64,000 bases of DNA, taken from contig CAYWJW010000001.1 in assembly GCA_964458795.1 (NCBI GenBank), positions 1-64,000 on the forward strand, read 5' to 3'. Every line of letters starts with the position of its first letter. Within the stretch, counting starts at the first letter, position 1. The notes beneath the pieces were generated by a model, which saw nothing but the letters and a program-made list of their open reading frames with translations, did no database searches and was not told the origin of the DNA. The DNA comes from JAJTHY01 sp964458795 (lineage in GTDB: Bacteria; Pseudomonadota; Alphaproteobacteria; Rickettsiales; Midichloriaceae). This document shows positions 1 through 8,196 of the stretch, piece after piece. The position numbers and the translations under genes are program-made.

Positions 1-519
1 ATTATAATAGCATGATGCGGTAGAGTGGGGAGAGTTATTGCATATATGCTTTCTGAGCTACAATTCAACTATATAGCGGTTGATAGCAACTTGATGTTGG
101 TAAAAAAAGCTAGATCTAAAGGTTTTCCAGTATATCATGGGGATCTTGCTGATATTGATGTATTGCGTTCTGTTGGGGCTGAACGCGCTAGATGCGTTAT
201 TCTTACTATGAATGAGAAAGAATCGCTGCGAAAAGCAGTCAAAAACATATCAACTAACTACCGCGAACTTGATATAATAACCCGTGCTGAAGACTTCCGT
301 CATGGTAAGGGGCTAAAAAAACTTGGTGCCAGCTCTGCAGTGCCTGCAACAATTGAGACTGGGTTGCAGCTTGGTGGATCGTTACTTAAGAACTTAGGTG
401 TTGCCGAGCATGATATCTTGGATATTAAGGATGTATTCCGTAAGAATGACTACTCATTTACCGAAGAAATAGAGCTATTTAGTGGCATAGCGCCATCTAA
501 AAAGACTGATAGCGATTGA
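1..519 (+). pseudogene. KefB/TrkA-type RCK_N domain, 3' part, interrupted by TGA
   Basis: The readable part is the C-terminal NAD-binding regulatory domain of a CPA2-type K+/H+ antiporter (KefB-like): a Rossmann start GRVGRVIAYML, an acidic strand end (IAVDSN), HGDLAD, then ITRAED and AVPATIETGLQLG, as in the family. The gene begins before the window. In frame 1 the first codons read I-I-I-A, stop (TGA, 13-15), C-G-R-V-G. The stop therefore falls where the first glycine of the GxGxxG motif is expected, a one-base change from GGA. Downstream, GTG at 25 could restart a 164-residue fragment lacking the first motif glycine. UGA is an ordinary stop elsewhere in the window (lpxI, lspA). I read this as a recent nonsense mutation or a sequencing error. 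The family call is good; the pseudogene call is less certain. Confidence 0.6.
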
Positions 520-593
520 TAGGTCAAATTTTATGCTGTAAAAACTATTGCTTTTACGGCGAATTACGCGTATTTTAGCTTGGCTTTTGACTT

Positions 594-669
594 AGGAGTG
601 TAGCTCAATTGGTAGAGCACCGGTCTCCAAAACCGGGGGTTGGGGGTTCGATTCCTCTCGCTCCTGCCA
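594..669 (+). tRNA. tRNA-Trp (anticodon CCA)
   Basis: A 76-nt cloverleaf with encoded CCA. The acceptor stem AGGAGTG pairs with CGCTCCT (one wobble), the D arm is GCTCAATTGGTAGAGC, the anticodon stem is CCGGT/ACCGG around the loop CTCCAAA, and the T arm is GGGGGTTCGATTCCTC. The loop places CCA at positions 34-36, hence tryptophan. Confidence 0.96.
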
Positions 670-695
670 TTTTAGTGGGATTTCATTTATCCTAC

Positions 696-724
696 TTGAA
701 ACCCACAGAGGTTTCTGTTATAAT
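696..724 (+). promoter_or_regulatory. Sigma70-type promoter of the deformylase gene
   Basis: TTGAAA (696-701) and TATAAT (719-724) are separated by 17 nt, a near-consensus promoter. Transcription would begin near 731. This rules out a TTG start at 725 and leaves ATG 734 almost leaderless, so it favours ATG 755 for the following gene. Confidence 0.65.
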
Positions 725-754
725 TTGCATAAAATGTATTTTGTAGCAAATAAT

Positions 755-1378
755 ATGAGCAATATAGTAAGCCTGGTGATTTACCCTGACATACGCCTGA
801 AAACCAAATCTGCTGATGTTAATGAGTTTGACGATTCCCTGCGGCATACGCTTTCCAATATGGAAAGGTCATGTCATATATTTCATGGTTGGGGACTTGC
901 TGGTGTGCAAATTGGTTATATGAAGCGTGTGCTTTATATAAACCATGATTCTATTGTTGAATATGAAAATAGAAATAATAATAGAAATGATGCTTTGAAA
1001 GGTGCTCCATTATTTATGGTGAATCCACAAATTATAGACAAGTCCACAGAAAAATTTAATTCGAAAGAAGCCTGTCTATCGCTTCCTGGAGTTGATGCAG
1101 AAGTAGAAAGGTTTAAATATGTTAAAGCAAAGTATCAAGATGGATTTGGTAAAGAACATATTATTGAAACTGAAATCCCAACTCTAGCAGCTTGCATACA
1201 GCATGAGATTGATCATGTAAATGGAATTACCATAGCTGAGCATCAGTCCATTTTGAAGCGTAATATGCTTACAAAGAAAATTGATAAGTTCATTAAGTCT
1301 AACCATGAGTTAGTAACTAAAGTAGACCTAGATAAAGTATGTGAATCTGGCTGCTCACACGATCATGAATCATACTAA
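755..1378 (+). CDS. def: Peptide deformylase (divergent paralogue)
   Basis: Removes the formyl group from the N-terminal methionine of new proteins. The three metal-site motifs are visible in order: GWGLAGVQIG (family GxGLAAxQ), EACLSLPG (usually EGCLS) and HEIDHVNGI, giving the Cys and two His metal ligands and the catalytic Glu. The start MSNIVSLVIYPDIRLK matches the usual N-terminus MxxxxIxxxPDxRL and lies 24 nt after the predicted transcription start; ATG at 734 is the alternative. It is longer than typical because of insertions (NNRNDALKGA region) and a tail ending in a Cys/His-rich CESGCSHDHE. Alphaproteobacteria often carry several def paralogues, and the relaxed motif I and II suggest this is not the housekeeping copy. 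It stands alone with its own promoter and terminator. Confidence 0.85.
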   Translation: MSNIVSLVIYPDIRLKTKSADVNEFDDSLRHTLSNMERSCHIFHGWGLAGVQIGYMKRVLYINHDSIVEYENRNNNRNDALKGAPLFMVNPQIIDKSTEKFNSKEACLSLPGVDAEVERFKYVKAKYQDGFGKEHIIETEIPTLAACIQHEIDHVNGITIAEHQSILKRNMLTKKIDKFIKSNHELVTKVDLDKVCESGCSHDHESY

Positions 1379-1401
1379 AATAGTTGATTTATTAACGAGA
1401 G

Positions 1402-1428
1402 TCTTTGGTATCGTTACCAAAGGCTTTT
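1402..1428 (+). terminator. Rho-independent terminator after the deformylase gene
   Basis: An inverted repeat TCTTTGGTA / TACCAAAGG with a 4-nt loop TCGT, followed by CTTTTGTT. It lies 23 bp after the deformylase stop. Confidence 0.65.
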
Positions 1429-1590
1429 GTTCTCTTGCATAAAAATTTTATTTTAAACAGCAAATCATTGCAGATCATAGGCTTAAACCTAGTTGATAAA
1501 TTGAAAAATAAATGCCTCATTAAAATAGTTAGCAATTTGTTAAAATTTACGCTAAATATATGATCTAACTACTTAAAACTTAGTGAAGTT

Positions 1591-2880
1591 ATGCTCGAAA
1601 AAGCGTTTAAATCATTGATAAATGAGAAGAATGATGAGTCAAAAAACTTTGATTGGCACGAGATAGCTTCACTGCTCGTTGCACAAGTTGATGAAGTTAG
1701 TAATAAGAAGAATGGTGATCTGGTAATTACTGTCTTTGAATGGCAAAATTATTTATCAGCTCTATTTGGATATGGACATGAAGAAGCCTCAAAGATACTA
1801 CTTCGTATTGATAGACTTCTAAAAACCAAATTCAAAAGTGTGTGCATCAGCTATTTGGGTATTGATAAAATCTCACTAATTACTGAGAGCCCAGATATAA
1901 AAAAACATCAAGCAGATTTGGAAAGCTTTTTTGAAGAATGTCTGAAGTTAGGTGCATCTTTATCTCCTTCTCCCATATATCTTGATTTTAGGACGGGGTA
2001 TACGCAGCTTGCAGACGATTCTAAAAAAGCGGTTGATGAAGCTCTCATTGCACTGGGCGAAGCCAAACTATCGTATGTGTGCCATAATATTGGTTATGGG
2101 CAAGAATTAGAGGCCATAAAAGAACGACATAATCAAATGCAGCTTGCTGCCTATTTGTTAGAAGCGCTGTATAACAACCGCTTGCGTCTTGCTTTTCAAC
2201 CTATAATTAGTGCAAAGACAGGGGAAGTTGAAAGTTATGAGGCGTTGCTTCGTATTCTTACCAAAGAAGGTCATATAATTAGTGCAGGTATATTTATACC
2301 AGCAGCTGAAAAATTAGGATTTATAAGCAATATTGATTTTTTTGTTCTTAAATCAGTTGTCAACGAATTGAACTTGGATAAAGACGTGCGCATCGCAATG
2401 AACGTATCCAATCATATAGTGCGAGATAAGAATTGGTATAAAGAAGCAAAAACTTTGTTAAAAGATAAGAGCATTGCCTCAAGACTTGTTATAGAGATTA
2501 CCGAGACTGGTGGAGAACAAGACCTTGTGTGTATTGGAAAGTTTGTAGAAAATATGCAGGCATTAGGATGTGAGGTCGCAATAGATGACTTTGGAGCAGG
2601 GTGCACATCGTTCAAACAGCTTAAATTGCTTAGTGCAAATATCTTAAAAATCGATGGTGCTTTTGTTCGTGATATTGTAGAAAACCCTGAGAGCAAGATA
2701 TTCATAAACATTATGTTAGAATTTGCCAGAGCATATAACTTAAAAACTGTAGCTGAATTTGTTGAGACAGGTGAAATCGCTAAGGCTTTAATGGAGTTAG
2801 GTGTAGATTATTTACAAGGTTTTTATTTCAGCCAAGCCCTTAATTACAGGCCCTGGGTCAAAGACGATATCATTATTTAG
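1591..2880 (+). CDS. Degenerate GGDEF-EAL protein, likely cyclic-di-GMP phosphodiesterase
   Basis: Two domains. Residues about 1-175 align in outline with a GGDEF domain, but the signature strand reads LGIDKISLI instead of GGDEF, so no cyclase activity is expected. Residues about 190-425 form an EAL domain with its key motifs present: YEALLR, NVSNHIV, IEITETGG, the metal motif IDDFGAG, LKIDGAF, AEFVE and YLQGFYFS. It should therefore hydrolyse c-di-GMP to pGpG. No membrane segment or signal peptide is seen, so it is probably cytosolic. The stop is 8 bp before hemJ, so the two may be co-transcribed. The 5' gap of about 160 bp is AT-rich with no clear promoter. No c-di-GMP cyclase or receptor is in the window. 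Confidence 0.88.
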   Translation: MLEKAFKSLINEKNDESKNFDWHEIASLLVAQVDEVSNKKNGDLVITVFEWQNYLSALFGYGHEEASKILLRIDRLLKTKFKSVCISYLGIDKISLITESPDIKKHQADLESFFEECLKLGASLSPSPIYLDFRTGYTQLADDSKKAVDEALIALGEAKLSYVCHNIGYGQELEAIKERHNQMQLAAYLLEALYNNRLRLAFQPIISAKTGEVESYEALLRILTKEGHIISAGIFIPAAEKLGFISNIDFFVLKSVVNELNLDKDVRIAMNVSNHIVRDKNWYKEAKTLLKDKSIASRLVIEITETGGEQDLVCIGKFVENMQALGCEVAIDDFGAGCTSFKQLKLLSANILKIDGAFVRDIVENPESKIFINIMLEFARAYNLKTVAEFVETGEIAKALMELGVDYLQGFYFSQALNYRPWVKDDIII

Positions 2881-2888
2881 GAGTTACT

Positions 2889-3320
2889 ATGAATACGTAT
2901 CTACTTTTGCTAAGCTTACATATAATCTTTTTCACATTCTGGATGGCAGGTATGTTTTATTTGCCGAGACTTTTCGTATATCACACGAAAGCTAAGATCG
3001 GTTCTGAAATGGATAAAACCTTTAGAGTAATGGAATATAAGCTACTCAGAATAATCATGAATCCATCAATGATACTAACCATAGTTTTCGGTTTAGGGCT
3101 TATTTATGAAGTTGGCTTAGGAAACTTGAGAGGCTGGTTCCATGTTAAGATAGGATTGGTCTTAATTATGCTTGCAATTCACGGAATGCTCGCAAAATAT
3201 CGCAAAGATTTCTCTGAAGGTAAGAACACTAGAAGCGAAAGATTCTATAGAATCTTCAATGAAGGCCCACCTGTGCTAATGGTGATTATAGTGCTGCTTG
3301 CAGTGATGAAGCCATTTTGA
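2889..3320 (+). CDS. hemJ: Protoporphyrinogen oxidase HemJ
   Basis: A 143-residue integral membrane protein of the HemJ (UPF0093) family, which oxidises protoporphyrinogen IX to protoporphyrin IX in heme synthesis. It has four hydrophobic helices (about 5-25, 55-75, 83-103, 123-141). The family-conserved His lies in SLHIIFFTFWMAG (His11), followed by the LPRLFVYH motif. Length is as expected. A good ribosome site, TAGGAG, precedes the ATG, and the gene follows the EAL gene by 8 bp. Heme made here would also serve the bd-type oxidase encoded at 17.5-19.9 kb (inference). Confidence 0.92.
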   Translation: MNTYLLLLSLHIIFFTFWMAGMFYLPRLFVYHTKAKIGSEMDKTFRVMEYKLLRIIMNPSMILTIVFGLGLIYEVGLGNLRGWFHVKIGLVLIMLAIHGMLAKYRKDFSEGKNTRSERFYRIFNEGPPVLMVIIVLLAVMKPF

Positions 3321-3333
3321 TGAGTATGTAAAT

Positions 3334-3531
3334 TTACAACTTGGCTCTAAACATGTCTTTGTTCAGAGATGCGGTATGGACAAAGTCAGTAAACATCCCG
3401 TTACGCAGTCCGGTAAAGCTTACACTTGCATGCCCTGAATCCCTTGCTAAATCTCTTCCACCTGGACCATATTTTCCGCCTCCAGATTGTACATTACTAC
3501 CATGAGAGTCTTTCACAGTATTGCTACTCAT
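3334..3531 (-). CDS. Small Gly-rich hypothetical protein
   Basis: A 65-residue hydrophilic protein rich in Gly, Ser and Asp, with the stretch GGGKYGPGGRDLARDSG, no membrane segment and no signal peptide. I do not recognise a family. Support for it being real: GAGGAG lies 14 nt upstream of the ATG, and a copy of the conserved promoter-like element (3543-3619) ends 11 bp upstream in the same orientation, as it does for other genes here. It converges with hemJ, 13 bp away. It could still be chance coding sequence. Confidence 0.5.
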   Translation of the reverse strand: MSSNTVKDSHGSNVQSGGGKYGPGGRDLARDSGHASVSFTGLRNGMFTDFVHTASLNKDMFRAKL

Positions 3532-3542
3532 ATTCGTTTACT

Positions 3543-3619
3543 CACACTCCTCTTATCATATATTTTTAGTATACTTGACTCGTCAGTAGCTATGGAAGTA
3601 CAAGAGTAAAATATTTTTA
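3543..3619 (-). repeat. 75-bp ACTTCCAT/TATAYT element, copy A (minus strand)
   Basis: Read on the minus strand: AAAATATTTTACTC, then ACTTCCAT, 18 nt, TATACT, then a conserved tail ending AAGAGGAGTGTG. This is the same architecture as nine other copies in the window. It points into the 65-residue gene at 3334-3531 and lies 92 bp downstream of rplS. Confidence 0.85.
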
Positions 3620-3711
3620 TGTGTTTAATTGCTGATTATGATAAAACCCACACTACCCACCAATATTACTGGTGGGTATAAAATATTCATATGATTAATT
3701 ATTTTAGAATA

Positions 3712-4146
3712 CTACTCTGCAGCAGCCTCTACAGGAGCTGTCTCTGCCGCTACTTGGGCCTCAGCTACAATTGCTTTTTTCCTAGGAGTCCTGTCAACAA
3801 TCTCTTTAATTCTTGCAGCTTTGCCTTGTAGTGTGCGCATGTAATAGAGTTTGGCTCTTCTAACTTTGCCTCGTTTCACTACCGTGATGCTATCAATTAT
3901 AGGAGAATAAGTAAGGAAGTTACGTTCAACGCCTTCGCCATTACTTAGTTTTTTCATTGAGAAAGAAGAACCAAGTGCGCGATTTTTAACGCGTAGCACT
4001 AAGCCTTCAAAATTTTGAATACGGAAATTATCCGCACCTTCCATGATTTTAACGCCAACTCTAATTGTATCGCCAGCGCGGAATTTTGGGATCTCTCTCT
4101 TTAGTTCAGAGATATATTTTTGTTCAAATTTACCTAGTAGGTTCAT
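3712..4146 (-). CDS. rplS: Ribosomal protein L19
   Basis: Large-subunit protein bL19 at the 30S/50S interface. The N-terminus (FEQKYISELKREIPKFRAGD) and the core FEGLVLRVKNR, FLTYSPIIDSI, VKRGKVRRAKLYYMR are typical. The family core of about 115-120 residues is extended by an Ala/Glu-rich tail (AEAQVAAETAPVEAAAE) of about 20 residues, common in alphaproteobacteria. Its ATG overlaps the trmD stop by 4 bp, so the two are translationally coupled. Confidence 0.97.
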   Translation of the reverse strand: MNLLGKFEQKYISELKREIPKFRAGDTIRVGVKIMEGADNFRIQNFEGLVLRVKNRALGSSFSMKKLSNGEGVERNFLTYSPIIDSITVVKRGKVRRAKLYYMRTLQGKAARIKEIVDRTPRKKAIVAEAQVAAETAPVEAAAE

Positions 4147-4856
4147 TTCTCTTCTCCATTTGTGCAGAGGTCCAGGAGCTCCGGACGTACATCTCTTGTT
4201 TTCTCAATTGCCTTCTGGACGCGCCACCTATTAATGTGGGCATGGTTCCCTGATCTTAAAACCTCAGGAACTTCATGCTTGCGCCACACGGCTGGTTTCG
4301 TGTAATGCGGGTACTCAAGTAGATCTTGGTACGTTTGGCTTAAACCAAAGCTTTCTTCCTGCAGTGCGGATTGTTCATCTAACACTCCTGGAATAAGCCG
4401 TACGCAAGCGTCTAAAATCGGGTGCGCCGCCATATCGCCTGAGGATAATACAAAATCCCCAAGGCTAAGCTCCGTGATACTATACTCAAGAAATATGCGT
4501 TCGTCAATTCCTTCAAAGCGTCCACATAGCAAATTAATTCCAGATAGCTTAGAAAGCTCAAGAGCGATGCTCTGTTTGAAGACCTTTCCTCTAGGGGATA
4601 GATAATAAATAGGGTTTCCATTAGGTATGAACTCAGCATCAATAGCAGCTGCAAGTACATCTGGCTTCATTACCATACCACCGCCACCGCCATATGGAGT
4701 ATCGTCAACAGTTTGGTGCTTATCAGTTGCATATTCGCGTATATTTGCAGCACTCAAACTCCAAAGCCCATCCTTTAAGGCTTTGCCTACTACAGAGATG
4801 CCAAGGCCACCTGGATAGAGCTCTGGGAATAGTGTTAAGATCTTAGCTGACCACAT
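4143..4856 (-). CDS. trmD: tRNA (guanine37-N1)-methyltransferase
   Basis: SPOUT-family trefoil-knot enzyme that methylates G37 using S-adenosylmethionine and so prevents +1 frameshifting. Visible motifs are the N-terminal ILTLFPELYPG, DDTPYGGGGGMVM, YLSPRGK, the knot loop CGRFEGIDERI and SLGDFVLSSGD, then RLIPGVL. The usual GGE in the last loop reads SGD here, a conservative change. At 237 residues it is full length. It is upstream of rplS with a 4-bp overlap; rimM and rpsP, usual partners, are not next to it. Confidence 0.96.
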   Translation of the reverse strand: MWSAKILTLFPELYPGGLGISVVGKALKDGLWSLSAANIREYATDKHQTVDDTPYGGGGGMVMKPDVLAAAIDAEFIPNGNPIYYLSPRGKVFKQSIALELSKLSGINLLCGRFEGIDERIFLEYSITELSLGDFVLSSGDMAAHPILDACVRLIPGVLDEQSALQEESFGLSQTYQDLLEYPHYTKPAVWRKHEVPEVLRSGNHAHINRWRVQKAIEKTRDVRPELLDLCTNGEEK

Positions 4857-5004
4857 GAGTGAGAAATAAACATTAAATTTAAGTAGGTGGATAATAGCAC
4901 CATTTTGAATTTATGCAAATTGAGCATTGCAGTTCAAATTTTCCGTAGTTGTTTTTATTAAATTTTTCAGTAATACCCCTCAAAGCGTGGCAGATTGCTG
5001 GATG

Positions 5005-5080
5005 AAAAAATATTGGCAGGGGACTTCCATTACCTATTTTTGGTGTGATATATTAATAAATATAAGATAGAAGAAGTGTG
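5005..5080 (+). repeat. 75-bp ACTTCCAT/TATAYT element, copy B
   Basis: AAAAAATATTGGCAG, GGGACTTCCAT, 18 nt, then TATATT preceded by TGA (extended -10 form), then AATAAATATAAGATAG and AAGAAGTGTG. It lies 83 bp upstream of the membrane protein gene at 5164. The rest of the 300-bp gap between trmD and that gene holds nothing else I can name. Confidence 0.88.
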
Positions 5081-5163
5081 CTTGACAAAACTATACGCAA
5101 AACATAATGTGTGGCGGGATTTTTGTGCATAAGCACATATTTATATAAAAAATGAGGTTAAAA

Positions 5164-5760
5164 ATGACTATGTCTATGCCAACTTGGCAAGATGCTAAAA
5201 ATACTGCAGCTTTCACTGGTTTTGGGTTTTGTGCTATTACGCTGGGTAAATTACTAATTGAAACTGTTGGAAAATATCATGCCCCAGTTACAAATACTAT
5301 AATCAACTTTACAGGGTTGGGAGAGACAGGCCGGTTATTGCTTTCAACGTCATATGTATTGCCTGTAATGCTTGCGAGCCAATTTATGAAACTGGTTGAT
5401 CCAAAAAGTGCCGCAACATCAAAAGATGCAGAGTCCCCAATAAAGGCTGGTGGTGTGCAGGTTAAGCCAAATTATATAGGGCATTTAATGAATAATGCTG
5501 CTAGGGGCTTGGTTGATTATGCTCCTGCCGTTGTTGTCATGAGCCACGCTCATAATATGCTTAAATCACAAAGTACTCTTGCATCTAATCAATGGTTGCT
5601 TTGGGGTATTGTTTGTGTGCTAGGTGGAACTACAGCTAAATTATTTGATAGCAAGTGTTATAAGCCATATCTTGAGGAAAGAATCTCGTTCTTAGCGCAT
5701 AAGGTTGGTAATTATTACGAAGATGCTAGTAATACAGTGCATACATTTATTGGTATGTAG
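5164..5760 (+). CDS. Hypothetical membrane protein, lineage-specific
   Basis: 198 residues with four likely membrane segments (about 15-35, 55-72, 112-130 and 138-156). The loop between the second and third is hydrophilic and rich in Lys/Asp/Ala. No family recognised. I chose ATG 5164 because GAGGTT (5154-5159) is well placed for it; ATG 5152 would overlap that site. It resembles, in size and style only, the other element-preceded membrane protein at 49064-49669. A strong terminator follows. Confidence 0.72.
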   Translation: MTMSMPTWQDAKNTAAFTGFGFCAITLGKLLIETVGKYHAPVTNTIINFTGLGETGRLLLSTSYVLPVMLASQFMKLVDPKSAATSKDAESPIKAGGVQVKPNYIGHLMNNAARGLVDYAPAVVVMSHAHNMLKSQSTLASNQWLLWGIVCVLGGTTAKLFDSKCYKPYLEERISFLAHKVGNYYEDASNTVHTFIGM

Positions 5761-5780
5761 TGCTCCACAATCTCATTGAC

Positions 5781-5820
5781 AAAACTCCGCGTGAAACTTA
5801 GAATTCATGCGGAGTTTTTA
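5781..5820 (+). terminator. Rho-independent terminator
   Basis: AAAACTCCGC (5781-5790) pairs with GCGGAGTTTT (5809-5818), an 18-nt loop between, ending in a T run. It closes the 5164-5760 gene; the A/T flanks would also work on the minus strand. Confidence 0.75.
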
Positions 5821-5874
5821 GTAAGTCATCCTGAACTTCAGCATGGCGATGTTACAAGCTAATTTGCCAAGTTA

Positions 5875-6921
5875 ATGGAGTATGTTGTGCCAGATCATAA
5901 GTTTTTCAAAAATGTTGGGCCTTTGAGCCTTAAGGCTATTGCCGAGAAAATCGGCGCTGAGCTTAAGAACGTGACCGCTGATATTCAAATTCATGATGTA
6001 TGTACTTTGGAATCAGGGAAAGCTGGTGAAATAACCTTCTTAATCAACGCCAAATATTCTAAGCACTTGGATGCAACAAAGGCTTCTGCTTGTATCATAG
6101 ATGCGAATGCTGAAAGTTATGCGCCTAAAACTATAGCCTTGCTAGTGCATCCCAACCCGCATGAGGCTTACGCAATGGTTATGGACATGCTATACCAAGA
6201 TGAAGCGCCAAAAAACACGATCTCGCCGCAAGCAGTAGTAGCTAGTACTGCCAAGCTGGGCAACAATGTTGGCATCGCTGCCTTCGCAGTTATCGGTGAG
6301 AATGTAACAATTGGAGACAACTGTAAAATTGGTGCAGGAACTCATATTGGAGACAATGTAGAAATTGGAGAAGGCACAGAGATCAGTGCTAACTGTACCA
6401 TAATATTCACCAAAATGGGTAAGCAATGTTTCATATATCCGGGTGCACGGATAGGGCAAGACGGCTTTGGGTTTGCTAAAACTGCAAAGGGTATGATGAA
6501 AGTGCGCCAGCTAGGGCGAGTTATAATCGGTAATTATGTGGAAGTTGGTGCTAACTCATGTATCGATCGTGGCTCTATCGAAGATACCATAATTGGAGAT
6601 GGCACAAAGATTGATAACTTGGTGCAGATTGGGCACAATACTGTAATAGGTAGATCGTGCGTTATATGCGGACAAACAGGGTTAGCCGGTAGTACTACTG
6701 TAGAAGACTTTGTAATGCTAGGAGGGGGTGTTGGCGTTGCTGGTCATCTAACCATTGGTACAGGGAGTATGATAGCAGCTGGAAGCGGCCTCATGGCTGA
6801 TGTTCCGCCAAAATCAATGATGGGCGGGAGACCTGCAGTGCCAATTCGAGATTGGCATAAGAGTAATGCTATGATAAGAAGGTTAATTAAGCGTGACAAT
6901 AAGTCAGGTAAAGATGAGTGA
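5875..6921 (+). CDS. lpxD: UDP-3-O-acylglucosamine N-acyltransferase
   Basis: Third step of lipid A synthesis: transfers an acyl chain from ACP to the 2-amino group of UDP-3-O-acyl-glucosamine. An N-terminal uridine-binding domain (about 1-110) precedes a left-handed beta-helix of hexapeptide repeats (about 110-320: IGENVTIGDNCKIG and similar). The catalytic His is in QIGHNTVIG. At 348 residues it is full length. First gene of a lpxD-fabZ-lpxA-lpxI run; its stop overlaps the fabZ start by 8 bp. No strong ribosome site precedes ATG 5875. Confidence 0.97.
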   Translation: MEYVVPDHKFFKNVGPLSLKAIAEKIGAELKNVTADIQIHDVCTLESGKAGEITFLINAKYSKHLDATKASACIIDANAESYAPKTIALLVHPNPHEAYAMVMDMLYQDEAPKNTISPQAVVASTAKLGNNVGIAAFAVIGENVTIGDNCKIGAGTHIGDNVEIGEGTEISANCTIIFTKMGKQCFIYPGARIGQDGFGFAKTAKGMMKVRQLGRVIIGNYVEVGANSCIDRGSIEDTIIGDGTKIDNLVQIGHNTVIGRSCVICGQTGLAGSTTVEDFVMLGGGVGVAGHLTIGTGSMIAAGSGLMADVPPKSMMGGRPAVPIRDWHKSNAMIRRLIKRDNKSGKDE

Positions 6922-7375
6922 GAATAGTAAAATAGATATAAGCGGTATCATGGAGCTTTTGCCCCATAGGTATCCTATGCTGCTTGTGGACAGGATTTTA
7001 GAGATTACGCCAGACACCGGCATAATTGCCCTGAAGAACGTAACTATTAATGAAGATTTTTTCAATGGTCATTTCCCTGGGCATCCTGTAATGCCAGGAG
7101 TGCTCATTATTGAAGCTATGGCCCAAGCGGCCGGAATTTTTGTAATGGCGAGTAGTAGAGACCTAGTTCCTTCTAAATTCGTTGTTTATTTTATGAGTAT
7201 CGAAGAAGCTCAATTCAGAAAGCCAGTAGTGCCTGGGGATGCACTCCACTTGCACATAGACAAGCTCAAGAATCGCGGTAATGTATGGAAAATGAAGGGA
7301 GAAGCTAGAGTTAATGGGCAAAGAGTTGCAAATGCAGTTTTTTCTGCGATGATAGTAAAAAATGAAATAGAATAA
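6914..7375 (+). CDS. fabZ: 3-hydroxyacyl-ACP dehydratase FabZ
   Basis: Hot-dog-fold dehydratase of fatty acid elongation. The motif LLPHRYPMLLVDR and the catalytic helix region GHFPGHPVMPGVLIIEAMAQ (active-site His and Glu) are intact. Start at ATG 6914 (MSENSKID), with AGGTAAAG just upstream; a GTG at 6893 would add seven residues and lacks support. Placing fabZ between lpxD and lpxA, which share the 3-hydroxyacyl-ACP pool, is the standard proteobacterial arrangement. Confidence 0.97.
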   Translation: MSENSKIDISGIMELLPHRYPMLLVDRILEITPDTGIIALKNVTINEDFFNGHFPGHPVMPGVLIIEAMAQAAGIFVMASSRDLVPSKFVVYFMSIEEAQFRKPVVPGDALHLHIDKLKNRGNVWKMKGEARVNGQRVANAVFSAMIVKNEIE

Positions 7376-7383
7376 TAATTGTC

Positions 7384-8196
7384 ATGTCGCTCATCCATCC
7401 CACTGCTATAGTCGATAATGCTGCAAATATTGCAGCTGATGTTAAAATTGGTCCTTACTGTGTAATTGGCCCAAATGTCACGCTAGCTGCGGGTGTTGAG
7501 ATAATGTCGCACGTATGCATTGAAGGCAAAACAACTATAGGGGAGGGAACAAAGATCTTCCCATTCTCAGTTATTGGGTTTAATCCTCCTGATTTGAAAT
7601 ATAAAGGTGAAGATTCTAGACTAGTTATTGGCAAAAATAATGTGATACGTGAGCATGTAACTATGCACACGGGCACGGCGGTGGATCGCAATGAAACAAC
7701 TATAGGAGATAATTGCCTATTCATGGCAAATTCTCATGTTGCACATGATTGTATTATTGGTAATAACGTGATTATGGCCAATTGTGCGGCTCTTGGTGGG
7801 CATGTTGTGGTGGAAGACTTCGCAATTATCGGAGGGTTATCGGCTGTACAACAACGGGTTAGGATAGGGGCATATTCTATTGTAGGTGGTATGAGCGGGG
7901 TAGATGGAGACCTTATACCTTTTGGTAGAGCCGTAGGTGATAGGGCAAGGCTTGCAGGTCTAAACACTATAGGCTTGAAACGCAATAATATTCCCAACTC
8001 GCGGATAATCGCAATGAATGAGGCCTTCAAGAAGTTGTTTATAGAAGATTATGATGTATTTGAAAAAAGACTAAGTGACGTAGCTGCTGAATTCAGTGAT
8101 GATGAATTTATAATGCGTATAGTTGATTTTGTCAGCAATGAAAAAGCTAAAACTCTATGCAAACCTGTAATGGGAGAAACTTCGAATGCTGCATAG
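7384..8196 (+). CDS. lpxA: UDP-N-acetylglucosamine acyltransferase
   Basis: First step of lipid A synthesis. A hexapeptide-repeat beta-helix (about 1-190, for example IGPYCVIGPNVTLAAG) precedes an alpha-helical C-terminal domain. The catalytic His is in NSHVAHDCIIGNN, and the conserved GFNPPDLKYKGE segment is present. 270 residues, as usual. It follows fabZ by 8 bp and overlaps lpxI by 11 bp, so one operon. Confidence 0.97.
   Translation: MSLIHPTAIVDNAANIAADVKIGPYCVIGPNVTLAAGVEIMSHVCIEGKTTIGEGTKIFPFSVIGFNPPDLKYKGEDSRLVIGKNNVIREHVTMHTGTAVDRNETTIGDNCLFMANSHVAHDCIIGNNVIMANCAALGGHVVVEDFAIIGGLSAVQQRVRIGAYSIVGGMSGVDGDLIPFGRAVGDRARLAGLNTIGLKRNNIPNSRIIAMNEAFKKLFIEDYDVFEKRLSDVAAEFSDDEFIMRIVDFVSNEKAKTLCKPVMGETSNAA

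Noticed and set aside
13..15. UGA recoded as an amino acid
   Set aside because: Many intact genes here end in TGA (lpxI, lspA, lpxD), so UGA is a normal stop.
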